Source of the DNA: RBG-13-68-16 sp041494245
GTDB taxonomy: Bacteria; Acidobacteriota; Thermoanaerobaculia; Thermoanaerobaculales; Thermoanaerobaculaceae
Length of the DNA: 64,000 nucleotides
Direction: 5' to 3'
NCBI GenBank assembly: GCA_041494245.1
Contig: JBGQAK010000005.1
Location: 62,001 to 126,000, forward strand
Shown here: piece after piece, positions 34,605 through 43,456 of the stretch
How positions within the stretch are numbered: position 1 is the stretch's first letter
Layout of the letters: the number at the start of each line of letters is the position of its first letter
The notes under the pieces: model-generated
What the model was told of the DNA's origin: nothing
What the model saw: the letters and a program-made list of their open reading frames with translations, nothing else
The model's database searches: none
Made by a program: the position numbers and the translations under genes

Positions 34605-35447
34605 TTAATTGGAGGTGCGAACCGGGAGCACCGTGCGCGCGTCCTGGCTGGACCGGTCCACGACGGAGGCGACCACGGCGATCCCACCGGTCGCCGTGAA
34701 GAACAGGTCCACGAGCTGGGGCGGCTGGCAGATGGCCGGTATCGCTCCCCCCAGCTCCACCTTGAGCTGCCGGAACGCCCCCGCCTCCACCGTGACCGCG
34801 TAGGGCGTCGTGACGTCCATCCCGTTGACGAGCAGCTCGCCAGGGGCGTCGTCGCGGGACTGCTGCAGGGTCACGACAACCGGGGCGGTGCCTGGGTTCG
34901 CCAGGTACAGGTAGATCTCGAACGCCGGCGGCCCGCAGCGGAAGGGGTCCCAGACGAGCCCCGGCAGCTGATACACGGAGCCGGGGCCCGCCAAGTCCGC
35001 CGCCCCGAGCGCGGGGACGTCCTGGCCCAGACCTGAGAGCACGCCTGCCGAGGGCGCAAGGCCGCGGGTGTTGACCACGCGGCTCGAGATGACAACGGGG
35101 CCGTCCGCTTCGTACGCCATCGCGCCGAGTGCCGCAACCGGGCACTGGAGGTCGATGTCGAGCGTCTGAGGGGAGAGCACGATCGTCGAGTAGGGCGCCA
35201 CCGGGTGGAACGCAACGATCGGCGGGTAGCACGGGACGTCAACCCTCAGGGTCCCGGGCAGGAACCGGCCGTGGCTCACCATCACCGTCGAGGGCCCGGG
35301 GTTCGTTAGGAAAACCTCCGAGCTCCACTGGTTACCGGCCTTGCCGGGCCACTGGAGTGCGAGGATTGGCAGCACGAGCTCGTCGGCCGCGGCCGGGACG
35401 GCGGCGGCGACCGTGAGAACCAGGCAACGCAGTGCGTTTCGGTTCAT
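34605..35447 (-). CDS. Secreted beta-rich protein of unknown function
   Basis: 280 residues. Signal peptide 1-21, then strands with Gly, Pro and Val throughout. The opening LPILALQWPGKAGNQWSSEV followed by FLTNPGPSTVMV resembles a family of exported proteins, frequent in Acidobacteria-like genomes, that begin with 'W-x-S/T-D/E-V-F-L-x-N-P'. A second similar block (IYLYLANPGTAPVVVTLQQS near 178) suggests two repeated beta domains. GGAGGTCGCC precedes the ATG. No catalytic motif seen. Confidence 0.65.
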   Translation of the reverse strand: MNRNALRCLVLTVAAAVPAAADELVLPILALQWPGKAGNQWSSEVFLTNPGPSTVMVSHGRFLPGTLRVDVPCYPPIVAFHPVAPYSTIVLSPQTLDIDLQCPVAALGAMAYEADGPVVISSRVVNTRGLAPSAGVLSGLGQDVPALGAADLAGPGSVYQLPGLVWDPFRCGPPAFEIYLYLANPGTAPVVVTLQQSRDDAPGELLVNGMDVTTPYAVTVEAGAFRQLKVELGGAIPAICQPPQLVDLFFTATGGIAVVASVVDRSSQDARTVLPVRTSN

Positions 35448-35783
35448 GGCGACCTCCGAAAGGGGGGATCTCGGGGTTCAGTCTATCAGCCTCGGCGCTC
35501 CGCACGTTCGTGCATCGCGACCATCAGGACTCGACCGTGGGCCCGGAAGCGTTGATGGAGGTCGATGCCTGCCTGTTCTGCCTCGGCGTCTCGGCGACGC
35601 AGGTCTCGAGCGAGCGGGAGTGCCGGGTCGTCACGCGCGACCTGATGCCAATAGACCCAAAAGGACCCCTTCCTCCATCTTGGTCAAGCGACAGCCGCCG
35701 TGGGGAAGTTCACGTGGGGAGTTTCGGTTAACCTGCAAGGTGCGGTGATGCGACAAGAGCCCGAGCACTGCTGAGGAGGCCCA
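35448..35783. other. Divergent intergenic region with an epimerase scrap
   Basis: Holds the start regions of two divergent genes and a short plus-strand scrap of an SDR/epimerase gene (35549-35650). Nothing else gene-like is seen. Confidence 0.5.
35549..35650 (+). pseudogene. Scrap of an NAD-binding epimerase/oxidoreductase
   Basis: The frame reads ALMEVDACLFCLGVSATQ then VVTRDLM. This matches the fourth strand region of short NAD-binding epimerases (usually D-A-x-F-F-C-L-G-x-S). Neither the N-terminal glycine loop nor the active site is present. Confidence 0.45.
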
Positions 35784-36839
35784 ATGACGACCAAGGTTCC
35801 AGCCTATGCGGCGACCGCCGCGAAATCCCCCCTGGCGCCGTTTGCCATCGAGCGACGCGAGCCGGGGGAGCACGACGTGCTCATCGACATTCTTTACTGC
35901 GGCGTCTGCCATTCGGACATTCACCAGGTCCGCGACGAATGGGGTGGCTCCCTGTTCCCGATGGTGCCCGGTCACGAGATCATCGGCCGGGTGATCCGGG
36001 CGGGTGCTCGCGTCAAGCGTTTCAAGAAGGGCGATTTGGCGGGGGTCGGCTGCATGGTGGATTCGTGCCGCGAGTGCGACCCGTGCCGCCGCGACCTCGA
36101 GCAGTTCTGCCAGAAGGGCGCCGCATTCACCTACAACGGCACCGAGATGGACCGGAAGACGCCGACCTTTGGCGGCTACTCCACTCAGGTCGTCGTGGAC
36201 GAGCGTTTCACGCTGAAGGTACCGGAGGGCCTCGACCCGGCCGGCGCGGCCCCTCTCCTGTGCGCCGGCATCACCACGTATTCGCCGCTGCGCCAGTGGA
36301 ACTGCAAGACCGGCGACCGGGTGGGCGTGGTGGGCCTGGGCGGGCTGGGCCACATGGCGGTGAAGCTGGCCGCCTCGATGGGCGCGGAGGTCACCATGCT
36401 CAGCACCTCCCGCCGGAAGGAAGAGGACGCGCGCCGTCTGGGGGCGCACGCGTTCGCGCTCACCTCGGATGAGGCGACGTTCGCGAAGCTCGCCGGCCAC
36501 TTCGACCTCATCATCGACACCATCTCGGCCCCGCACGACTACAACCAGTACCTGGGGATGCTCAAGGCCCAGAGTGCGATGGTGATTGTCGGTGTCCCGC
36601 CCCAGCCGACGCCGGTGCACGCATTCTCCTTGATCGGCGGGAACAAGAGATTGGCCGGCTCGCTCATCGGAGGCATCGCCGAGACACAGGAAGTCCTCGA
36701 TTACTGCGCTGCGCGCAAGATCGTCTCTGAGGTTGAAATCATCCCGATCCAGAAGATCAACGAAGCCTACGAGCGGATGCTCAAGGGCGACGTGCGCTAC
36801 CGCTTCGTCATCGACATCGCGAGCCTGAAGGGGTCTTGA
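35784..36839 (+). CDS. Zinc-dependent NAD(P) alcohol dehydrogenase (cinnamyl alcohol dehydrogenase type)
   Basis: 351 residues. The catalytic zinc region shows C42-H-S-D-I-H47 and PGHEIIG; the structural zinc is held by four Cys in CRECDPCRRDLEQFC. VGVVGLGGLGHMAVKLAASM is the dinucleotide-binding loop, and STSRRKEED just after suggests NADP. Close in layout to YahK/AdhC-type aldehyde reductases, which reduce a broad range of aldehydes. GAGGAGGCCC precedes ATG 35784. Monocistronic. Confidence 0.92.
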   Translation: MTTKVPAYAATAAKSPLAPFAIERREPGEHDVLIDILYCGVCHSDIHQVRDEWGGSLFPMVPGHEIIGRVIRAGARVKRFKKGDLAGVGCMVDSCRECDPCRRDLEQFCQKGAAFTYNGTEMDRKTPTFGGYSTQVVVDERFTLKVPEGLDPAGAAPLLCAGITTYSPLRQWNCKTGDRVGVVGLGGLGHMAVKLAASMGAEVTMLSTSRRKEEDARRLGAHAFALTSDEATFAKLAGHFDLIIDTISAPHDYNQYLGMLKAQSAMVIVGVPPQPTPVHAFSLIGGNKRLAGSLIGGIAETQEVLDYCAARKIVSEVEIIPIQKINEAYERMLKGDVRYRFVIDIASLKGS

Positions 36840-37252
36840 GTTCAAGCAGGCGCGTGGCTTCCCGATTCTTCCGCCGGGGACGCCGACCAGGCTCCGTTCA
36901 TAAGTGCGCCGCAACTGGTGTCCGTGACGGATGCCGAAGAGACGGAATAGACCATCGGGGGCCCGTGGCGGTGGTCTGACCGAAGTGGGCACCCACCCCG
37001 AGTGCCGCGTCCGTAATGGCCGGCGTTGCGCAAGGGCGTCGGGCGACGTCTGAGGGTGTTGAGATATCCCTTCGCGTATCGCTGTCCATGGGCGTATCCT
37101 CGGGTAAGGGGTGACACACGGGATACCTCAGGAATGCCCGCCTGCAGGGCGTCTGTTGGCAAGCGTCACGTGGCCGCGGAGGCCGGGTGGCAAACCGGGG
37201 GCGCCAGTGCGTACGGCGCAAACCCTGGCAACAGCAGTGAGGGAGACAGATC
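36840..37252. other. Intergenic region
   Basis: About 410 bases between the alcohol dehydrogenase and the old yellow enzyme. I see no domain, repeat-family member or hairpin that I can support. Confidence 0.5.
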
Positions 37253-38338
37253 ATGGCAAGGATCTCGTTGTTCGCACCAACAAAACTCGGCTCATTGCCG
37301 CTGCGAAATCGTATCGTCATGGCGCCCATGACGCGCAGCAGGGCGATCGAGGCCAACACCCCCAACGACCTGATGGCTGAGTACTACGGCCAGCGCGCCA
37401 GCGCCGGATTGATCATCACCGAAGGCACCTCTCCGTCGCCAAACGGGACCGGCTACCCGCGCATCCCCGGCATCTGGTCGCAGGCACAGGTTGCCGGGTG
37501 GCGGAAGATCACCGATGCGGTTCACGCGGAAGGTGGACGCATCTTCGTCCAGCTCATGCACACCGGCCGCGTCGGCCACCCGCTCAACCTGCCGTCGGGC
37601 GCCGAGTTGCTTGCCCCCAGCGCGGTCGCCGCCGAGGGCGAGATGTACACCGACGCCAAGGGCCTGCAGCCGCACCCGGTACCGCGCGCCATGACCGACG
37701 CCGAGGTGCGCGCCGCCGCCCAGGAGTTCGTTCACGCCTCGCGCAACGCCATCGCAGCGGGCTTTGACGGCGTCGAGCTGCACGGCGCCAACGGCTACCT
37801 CATCGAGCAGTTCCTGAGCCCCCAGACCAACCAGCGCAGCGATGCCTGGGGCGGTTCCGTCGAGAAGCGCCAGCGCTTTGCCCTCGAAGTGGCGAAAGCG
37901 GTGGCAGCCGCGATCGGCGGCGAGCACGTCGGCATCCGCCTCTCGCCCTACGGCGCCAATGCCGGCATGAAGCCCTACCCCGAAATCGAGGAGACCTACA
38001 CGACGCTGGTGCCGCGGCTCGCGTCCACCGGCATTCAGTACGTTCACATCGTGGACCACTCCGCGATGGGCGCACCGCCCGTTCCCGAGGAGCTCAAGCG
38101 CGCGCTCCGCCGCGCGTGGCCGCGCACCTTCATCCTCGCCGGCGGCTTCGACCGCGCCACAGCGGAGGTCGCGCTCAACGAGGGGCGTGGCGACCTCATC
38201 GCGTTCGGGCGACAGTTCCTCGCCAACCCGGATCTCGTGACCCGGCTCGAGCGCGGACTGGCGCTCAACGCGCCGGACTTCGCGACGTTCTACATGCCCG
38301 GGCCGAAGGGCTACACCGACTATCCGACGGCGTCCTGA
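37253..38338 (+). CDS. Old yellow enzyme-type alkene reductase
   Basis: 361 residues, FMN-binding TIM barrel. LFAPTKLGSLPLRNRIVMAP opens the fold; GRIFVQLMHTGRVGHPLN, the substrate-binding HGANGYLIEQFLSP near 175, SVEKRQRFALEV and LIAFGRQFLANPDLV are all typical of the NemA/OYE class. It reduces activated double bonds of enones, nitro-esters or maleimides with NAD(P)H. GGGAGACAGATC precedes ATG 37253. With the upstream alcohol dehydrogenase it could detoxify unsaturated carbonyls, but no operon is evident. Confidence 0.93.
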   Translation: MARISLFAPTKLGSLPLRNRIVMAPMTRSRAIEANTPNDLMAEYYGQRASAGLIITEGTSPSPNGTGYPRIPGIWSQAQVAGWRKITDAVHAEGGRIFVQLMHTGRVGHPLNLPSGAELLAPSAVAAEGEMYTDAKGLQPHPVPRAMTDAEVRAAAQEFVHASRNAIAAGFDGVELHGANGYLIEQFLSPQTNQRSDAWGGSVEKRQRFALEVAKAVAAAIGGEHVGIRLSPYGANAGMKPYPEIEETYTTLVPRLASTGIQYVHIVDHSAMGAPPVPEELKRALRRAWPRTFILAGGFDRATAEVALNEGRGDLIAFGRQFLANPDLVTRLERGLALNAPDFATFYMPGPKGYTDYPTAS

Positions 38339-38605
38339 TCCGGAGGGCTTGGAGTAGCCTGGCGACTCGCCCGAACGCAGAACGCGGTTCGGCGCGAATC
38401 CGCGGCCGGCATGGGACATCGGTCCTCACTCAGGTTCTCAGCCATTCTTCAGACACACCATCGGGCTCGGGCCAGGAGTCACCAAGAATCGTCGGCGATA
38501 CATTAGACCGCTGTGGAAGTTGACGACGCGGAGGCCCGTGCTACCGTCGAAACGATCATGCGTTGAGCGGCGGGATGGCGGCGGCGCCGCCGCGAGGAGG
38601 GGGTC

Positions 38606-39556
38606 ATGGGCGGATCCGGGGATCTCCACGTCATCCTCGGCGCGGGCGGCGCGATCGGCACGCCGCTAGCCGCGCAGCTCATCGAGAGCGGCGCGCGGTT
38701 GCGCACGGTGTCGCGCACGGGGCGCGGACCGGAGGGGGCGGAGAGGGCGAGCGCGGACCTGACGAACGCGGGCGACGTACTGCGCGTGGTCGGTGACGGC
38801 GCGATCGTGTACCTGCTGGCGGGCCTGGCGTACGAGCGGCGCGTGTGGCGCGAGCAGTGGCCGCTCATCATGAAGAACGTCGTCGCGGCGTCCGAGTCGA
38901 AGGGCGCGCGGCTACTTTTCCTCGACAACGTCTACATGTACGGCAGGGTCGAGGGGCCGATGACGGAGGCGACGCCGGTGCGGCCTTCGAGCGTCAAGGG
39001 CGCGGTGCGCGCCGAGATCGCCGGTTACCTCCAGGACGAGATGGCGGCCGGCCGGATCAGGGCGATAATCGCGCGATCCGCGGACTTCTACGGCCCACAC
39101 GCGGAGCACAGCAGCATCCCCGCGATCCTCGTGTTCCAGAAGCTCGCTTCCGGGAAACCGGCACAGGTCCTCGGCCGCGCGGACGTCGTGCACTCGTACA
39201 CCTACACGCTCGACTGCGCACGGGGGCTGCGACTGCTCGCCGGGGCGGACGACGCGTACTCTCAGGTGTGGCACCTCCCGACCGCACGCCCGCCGCTCAC
39301 GGCGCGACGGTTCGTCGAGCTCGCGGCGCACGAGCTTGGCGTTCCGGCACGCCTGACGCTAATGGCGGGTTGGATCGTGCGGACCGCGGGGGTGTTCAGC
39401 ACCCTCCTCCGCGAGGTCGGCGAGATGCTGTACCAGAGCGAACACGACTACGTCTTCGACTCGTCGAAGTTCGAGCACCGCTTCGCCTGCACGCCGACGC
39501 CGTACGAGGAGGGGATCCGCGAGACGGTCCGTTGGATGAAGGCGGCCGGCGCGTGA
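38606..39556 (+). CDS. NAD-dependent epimerase/dehydratase family protein
   Basis: 316 residues of the extended SDR fold. The N-terminal loop is LGAGGAIGTPLAAQL (GxxGxxG type); LLFLDNVYMYGRVEGPMTE covers the active-site region, but the usual Tyr-x-x-x-Lys is not clearly present (KGAVRAEIAGYLQD instead), so it may bind rather than interconvert nucleotide sugars. RSADFYGPHAEHS and the C-terminal helices fit the family. GAGGAGGGGGTC precedes ATG 38606. Confidence 0.82.
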   Translation: MGGSGDLHVILGAGGAIGTPLAAQLIESGARLRTVSRTGRGPEGAERASADLTNAGDVLRVVGDGAIVYLLAGLAYERRVWREQWPLIMKNVVAASESKGARLLFLDNVYMYGRVEGPMTEATPVRPSSVKGAVRAEIAGYLQDEMAAGRIRAIIARSADFYGPHAEHSSIPAILVFQKLASGKPAQVLGRADVVHSYTYTLDCARGLRLLAGADDAYSQVWHLPTARPPLTARRFVELAAHELGVPARLTLMAGWIVRTAGVFSTLLREVGEMLYQSEHDYVFDSSKFEHRFACTPTPYEEGIRETVRWMKAAGA

Positions 39557-39705
39557 CATAAGTACCCGTCGCTCATGACGGCAAGCCGTCACCACGGAGA
39601 TGACAATGCTGAGTATGGGCATGTTGTCCTTCGCAGTCCGACCAGTCGTGGCCCGAATTTAGGGATCAGATCCGGGTAGGTTGCCGAATCGACACTCGCC
39701 CTCGC

Positions 39706-39810
39706 TCATCGCGTCCTCAGCTTCTCTTCGAGCCTGTCTGCGAGGTCTCCGAACGTCTCCTCCGACATCCTCCGCTGCGCCGCGGCAGAGGTGCCTGATG
39801 GCAGGAGCAG
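39706..39810 (-). pseudogene. Possible C-terminal scrap of an SRPBCC protein
   Basis: The minus strand reads RRMSEETFGDLADRLEEKLR before TGA, resembling the last helix of the SRPBCC protein encoded next to it. Upstream residues are not family-like. It may be an older duplicate. Confidence 0.25.
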
Positions 39811-39848
39811 GTCGGTCTCCTGCTATCCCCATCCTGGCGTGTGGGGAC

Positions 39849-40358
39849 TCAGGTCTTCGCCAGCTCTTCGGCAAGCCGGTCGAACATTTCGGTCCACCCC
39901 TGCTGAGTCCCTCCGCGCTCCTCGACCGACTCGAGGATGGAGTGCCGCAGGGTGAGCTTCGTCTTGCCTTTATGGCCGGCAAACGTCACCGTCACCAATG
40001 TTTCTTGCGGGTGGCTCAAGCTCATGCCGTAGTGCGCCGGCGAGACCGTGTTGCCTTCCGCATCCGCAAAGGCATCGGTGTAGACGATCCGCTCCGGCTC
40101 AACGATTTCACGATAGATGCCTATGCCCCAAATGTCTCGGCCCTCGGGCAATCGAATGCAGTAGTGAAAGGCGCCGCCAACGCGGAGATCGATTTTGCAG
40201 AATGGCGTCGTACAGCCCTTCGGGGCCCACCAGCGCATCAAGCGCTCCGGCTCCGTCCACGCCCTGAACACGAGCTCGCGAGGCGCGTCGAAGATACGTG
40301 TGATGACGAGCTCCTGCTCCGCGGGCTCCGTGGCGCGACGGCGTAATGGTGTTGCCAT
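39849..40358 (-). CDS. Single-domain SRPBCC (AHSA1-like) protein
   Basis: 169 residues. The domain opens with ELVITRIFDAPRELVFRAWT and RLMRWWAPKGC, the hallmark of Aha1-like START-fold proteins that bind hydrophobic ligands or act in stress responses. It is most like the third domain of the triple fusion (GGAFHYCIRLPEGRDIWG against GGVFHYCMRAPNGGEMWG). AAAGGAGAGG precedes the ATG. Fourth gene of the ArsR-led operon, 71 bases after the DoxX gene. Confidence 0.88.
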   Translation of the reverse strand: MATPLRRRATEPAEQELVITRIFDAPRELVFRAWTEPERLMRWWAPKGCTTPFCKIDLRVGGAFHYCIRLPEGRDIWGIGIYREIVEPERIVYTDAFADAEGNTVSPAHYGMSLSHPQETLVTVTFAGHKGKTKLTLRHSILESVEERGGTQQGWTEMFDRLAEELAKT

Positions 40359-40429
40359 GCTTCCTCTCCTTTCGCATCAGCCCTCGGAGGCTGTCGGTGC
40401 CGACTGCCCCGACAAGACCTCCGAGCGAG

Positions 40430-40888
40430 TCACCGCGCAGCCGCCCGACGGCGACGGATCACCTGATCCAGACTGAACGGTCCAGCGCCGCTGGCCGAGA
40501 GGAACAGGAAGATGAAGCAGAACAGCACCGCGGGCTCGCCGTGGTTCTGGATAGGCCAGAACCCGTTCGGGAAGTGCGCCATGAAGTACGCGACCGCCAT
40601 CTCGCCGGACGTGATGAACGCCACCAGCCGCGTGAAGAGCCCGAGCAGGATTGCGACACCGCCCACGAGCTCGATCCAACCGGCGGCCACAATCAATGGG
40701 GGCACCCCCCCGCCACCCGGCTGGGGCGGCATACCGCCGAACCAGCCCAGCAGTATCATTCCGCCGGGACAGATGAACAGTGCGCCCGCGACGATCCTCA
40801 GCAGTGCATGGGTTGCGCCCGCAAGACGGTCCATGATGGGTGTCCTCAAGGGATCGCGGGATCCAGGTGTATCGGGAACGCTACTCAT
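40430..40888 (-). CDS. DoxX family membrane protein
   Basis: 152 residues with four membrane segments (about 27-50, 64-88, 92-108 and 120-135). IVAGALFICPGGMILLGWFG and WIELVGGVAILLGLFTRLVA match the DoxX family. DoxX-like subunits are associated with thiol and quinone redox chemistry or with stress responses, and the biochemical role is mostly unknown. The start (ATG 40888) overlaps the stop of the triple SRPBCC gene by four bases, so it is translationally coupled. Confidence 0.88.
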   Translation of the reverse strand: MSSVPDTPGSRDPLRTPIMDRLAGATHALLRIVAGALFICPGGMILLGWFGGMPPQPGGGGVPPLIVAAGWIELVGGVAILLGLFTRLVAFITSGEMAVAYFMAHFPNGFWPIQNHGEPAVLFCFIFLFLSASGAGPFSLDQVIRRRRAAAR

Positions 40889-42411
40889 GAGAGACCTCCC
40901 TTCCACGTCCGACCGTGGGCCTCCGCCAGGTAGGCGGCGAGCTGGTCGAAGGTTCCGCCAAAGCCCTGCTGCATCGACGTGTGACCGGCCTCGAACGTCT
41001 TGCGCTCCTCTTCCGTCGCGTTGATGGGGCCCCCCTGCAGCTTGAGCGTCGTCTTGCCTCCATGCTCGGTGAGGGTCAGGGTGTTGAGGACTTCGAGCGG
41101 CCAGCTCGGGCTCAACGGGTGCCGCGTCAGGCCGCCGTTGGCGTCCGAGAAGGAGTTGACGAACACGATCCGCTCGGGCGCCACGATCTCGCGATAGACG
41201 AACTTGCCCCACATCTCGCCGCCGTTGGGCGCCCTCATGCAGTAGTGAAAGACGCCGCCCGGCCGGAGATTGAGCTTGAGGGTACGCATCGTGAAGCCTT
41301 TCGGCCCCCACCATTGCTTCAGGCGCTCGGGCTCGGTCCACGCCTTGAACACGAGCTCGCGCGGCGCATCGAAGACGCGCGTGATGACGAAATCGCGGCC
41401 CGTCGAAGCCTTGGGTGTGTTCCCCGCCGTCGTCTGGAGGTGCTCGCCGAGGCGCTCGAGGGTCTGCTTGCCGCCCTCGATGGCGCCGTACTCCTTGACC
41501 ACGCGGTCGCGGTCCTCGGCCGTCGGGAAGACCGATCTCATGGTCACCCTGGTGGTGCCGCGATCGAGGTCCTCGAACGTCCACGTGGCTTCGAAACGGA
41601 CGCCGCGCGCCCCCTTTCGGCCGCCACCGTGCGAATAGACGATGCGTTCGGGTTTCACGACCTCGGTGAACACGCTCTTGTTGGGGTAGTCCGTGCCGTC
41701 GGGGCCGTGCATGACGTGTTTCCACACGCCGCCGGGCCTGACGTCCATGGTTTCGATCGTGGTCGTGAAGCCCTTCGGCCCCCACCAATGAACCACGTGC
41801 TCGGGATCGGTCCATGCCTCCCACACGAGCTCGCGCGGCGCATCGAAGTCCCGCGAAATCACGATCTCCCGATCGGCCGCGTTCGTCACGACCTTGTTTC
41901 GCTCGGTCATGCCGCTTGCCAAGCTGCCTTGGGTCGAGGCCAGGTGATCGCCGAGGCGCTCCAGGCTTTGCGTCCAGCCCTCTTCCATCCCTTGGAGATG
42001 CGGAACCCCTTCGGGGGTCGTGCTGAGAACGCGCGCGTGCAACGTGAGCTTCGTCTTGCTGCCGTGCTCCGCGAATGTCGCGGTGTTCAGCACTTCCAAC
42101 ACCGGCCGGCCGCTGTCGTCGAGCGCCGAGGCGGTGAACGCGAGCAGCTCGGGCTCGATGACCTCCCGGAAGACCCCGGTCATCGGGTAGACGGTGCCGT
42201 CGGGCCCTCGCATGTGGATGAGGATGGCGCCGCCCGGCCGCACGTCCACCTCGCAGACGGGGTTTGTAAAGCCGCTCGGCCCCCACCACTGCTCCAGGTG
42301 CTTCGGGTCGGTCCACGCCTTGAACACCAGCTCTCGCGGTGCATCGAAGACGCGGGTGAGGACAAGCTCCAGCCCTACGGGGTCAACGTCAGGCTTTCGT
42401 CTTGTGGCCAT
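40885..42411 (-). CDS. Fusion protein with three tandem SRPBCC (AHSA1-like) domains
   Basis: 508 residues and three complete Aha1-like domains: about 15-158, 181-327 and 339-496. Each opens with the F-D-A-P-R-E-L-V signature (residues 22, 189, 347) and a WWGP motif (42, 209, 367). The domains differ clearly from each other, so this is not a recent DNA duplication. Linkers of 12-23 residues separate them; the second carries an internal Met (168) that could once have been a start. Each domain would form a hydrophobic pocket. Overlaps the ArsR gene by 23 bases upstream and DoxX by four downstream. Confidence 0.9.
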   Translation of the reverse strand: MATRRKPDVDPVGLELVLTRVFDAPRELVFKAWTDPKHLEQWWGPSGFTNPVCEVDVRPGGAILIHMRGPDGTVYPMTGVFREVIEPELLAFTASALDDSGRPVLEVLNTATFAEHGSKTKLTLHARVLSTTPEGVPHLQGMEEGWTQSLERLGDHLASTQGSLASGMTERNKVVTNAADREIVISRDFDAPRELVWEAWTDPEHVVHWWGPKGFTTTIETMDVRPGGVWKHVMHGPDGTDYPNKSVFTEVVKPERIVYSHGGGRKGARGVRFEATWTFEDLDRGTTRVTMRSVFPTAEDRDRVVKEYGAIEGGKQTLERLGEHLQTTAGNTPKASTGRDFVITRVFDAPRELVFKAWTEPERLKQWWGPKGFTMRTLKLNLRPGGVFHYCMRAPNGGEMWGKFVYREIVAPERIVFVNSFSDANGGLTRHPLSPSWPLEVLNTLTLTEHGGKTTLKLQGGPINATEEERKTFEAGHTSMQQGFGGTFDQLAAYLAEAHGRTWKGGLS

Positions 42412-42745
42412 GTTTCTTCTCCTTTTCCTTCAGCTCGACCAGATACTGGTCCAAGCGATCAAAGCTCTGCTCCCAGAAACGCCGATAGTGTTCAACCCAT
42501 TCTGCGACCTCGCCGAGCGGGGCCGCCGCGAGCCGGCAGGGCCGCCACTGGGCCTCGCGGCTCCGTGAGATCAGCCCGGCGCGCTCGAGCACCTTGAGGT
42601 GCTTGGAGACGGCGGGAAGGCTCATCTCGAAGGGCTTGGCCAGCTCGGTCACCGATGCCTCGCCCGAGGCGAGGCGGGCCAGGATCGCCCGCCGGGTGGG
42701 ATCGGCAAGGGCCGCGAAGGTGTTGCTCAGGTGATCCTGTTGCAT
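42389..42745 (-). CDS. ArsR/SmtB family repressor
   Basis: 118 residues. NTFAALADPTRRAILARLAS opens the winged helix; SVTELAKPFEMSLPAVSKHL is the recognition helix-turn-helix, and the wing follows. No metal-binding Cys is seen, so it probably belongs to the metal-free branch that controls SRPBCC partners. ATG 42745 follows GGAGGG. Transcription runs from a good promoter 35 bases upstream into the triple SRPBCC gene, so it likely represses its own operon. Confidence 0.92.
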   Translation of the reverse strand: MQQDHLSNTFAALADPTRRAILARLASGEASVTELAKPFEMSLPAVSKHLKVLERAGLISRSREAQWRPCRLAAAPLGEVAEWVEHYRRFWEQSFDRLDQYLVELKEKEKKHGHKTKA

Positions 42746-42779
42746 GGCGTTTAACCCTCCAGTTAATTAACCCAAGAGT

Positions 42780-42808
42780 AAAATAAGTCCTCACGTGGGA
42801 CTTGTCAA
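42780..42808 (-). promoter_or_regulatory. Promoter of the ArsR-SRPBCC-DoxX operon
   Basis: On the minus strand, TTGACA (42808-42803), a 17-base spacer and TATTTT (42785-42780). The spacer holds AGTCC...GGACT arms around CACGTG, and GTTAATTAAC (42762-42771) lies after the -10 box; both inverted repeats are candidate ArsR operators. Confidence 0.7.
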
Positions 42809-42854
42809 GGGGTCGAAGGAGCGGCTCATCACCGCCGATGGACGGAACCTTTTG

Positions 42855-42896
42855 ACTCCCTCTCCCGCGAGCGGGAAGAGGGCCGGGGTGAGGGAG
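42855..42896. repeat. Dispersed palindromic repeat, CTCTCCC family, copy 4
   Basis: ACTCCCTCTCCCGCGAGCGG followed by GAAGAGGGCCGGGGTGAGGG. Matches copy 3 (10915) closely. Confidence 0.75.
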
Positions 42897-42930
42897 CTGC
42901 GGCGCTTGTGCCCGCCAGTTGGTCGATCTG

Positions 42931-43013
42931 TCATTGCCTAGAAAATCCCGCACCCCGGGGGGTCATCCCGAGGAGTCCCGCCTGTGGCCGGACGACGAGA
43001 GATCTGGGGGGGG
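42931..43013. repeat. AGATCT-family dispersed element, copy 1
   Basis: GTCATTGCCTAGAAAATCCC, CACCCCGGGGGGTCATCCCG, AGGAGTCCCGCCTGTGGCCG, then GAGAGATCTGGGG. About 85% like the copy at 44743 by eye. AGATCT lies at 43000-43005. Confidence 0.75.
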
Positions 43014-43456
43014 AAGTAGGGAACGCTGCAGCCCGCGCCTCGCCCCCTGACCGGCCCCCCGCGAGGGAGTGTCCCGTCGAGTGTGGAAAAGAGGTGGAGG
43101 TCGTCCTTGGTTGCACGGTCCGGTGCAGGCGGGACGCCGCCCAACCCTTGCAAAGGCAGGCCAGCACGCCGTGAACTCGGTTACCAGGCGCGCTTCTGCT
43201 CCACGGAGAGCAGTCTTCCTCCCACCCTGTGTTCGGGAATTCACCGCCCCTCTGTTTCGGTTTGCCTACAGAGTCACCAGAGAAGTGCCTAAGAACAGGA
43301 GGGAACTGTGGTGGGTGCAGCGTACTCCCGATGCTCCCTGGATTGCGGCGGTCGCGGACCCCCGGACGGACTGACTCCAGCGCGGAAAGTGGTTGGTGCG
43401 AGGGCAGGTAATCACGGTTTCCCAGGGCTGATCTACTGGAACGAAAGGAGCCTCAA

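Larger units (their letters stand above)
42746..43456. other. Intergenic region with operon promoter and two repeats
   Basis: Holds the ArsR operon promoter (42780-42808), a CTCTCCC-family repeat (42855-42896) and an AGATCT-family element (42931-43013). No gene is seen in the remaining 440 bases. Confidence 0.6.

Noticed and set aside
36842..37162. A 106-codon minus-strand frame in the gap after the alcohol dehydrogenase
   Set aside because: Composition resembles random GC-rich sequence and there is no start signal.
43060..43400. Possible RNA gene in the gap before the ScyD-like gene
   Set aside because: I could not build a tRNA cloverleaf or any known RNA fold from this sequence.
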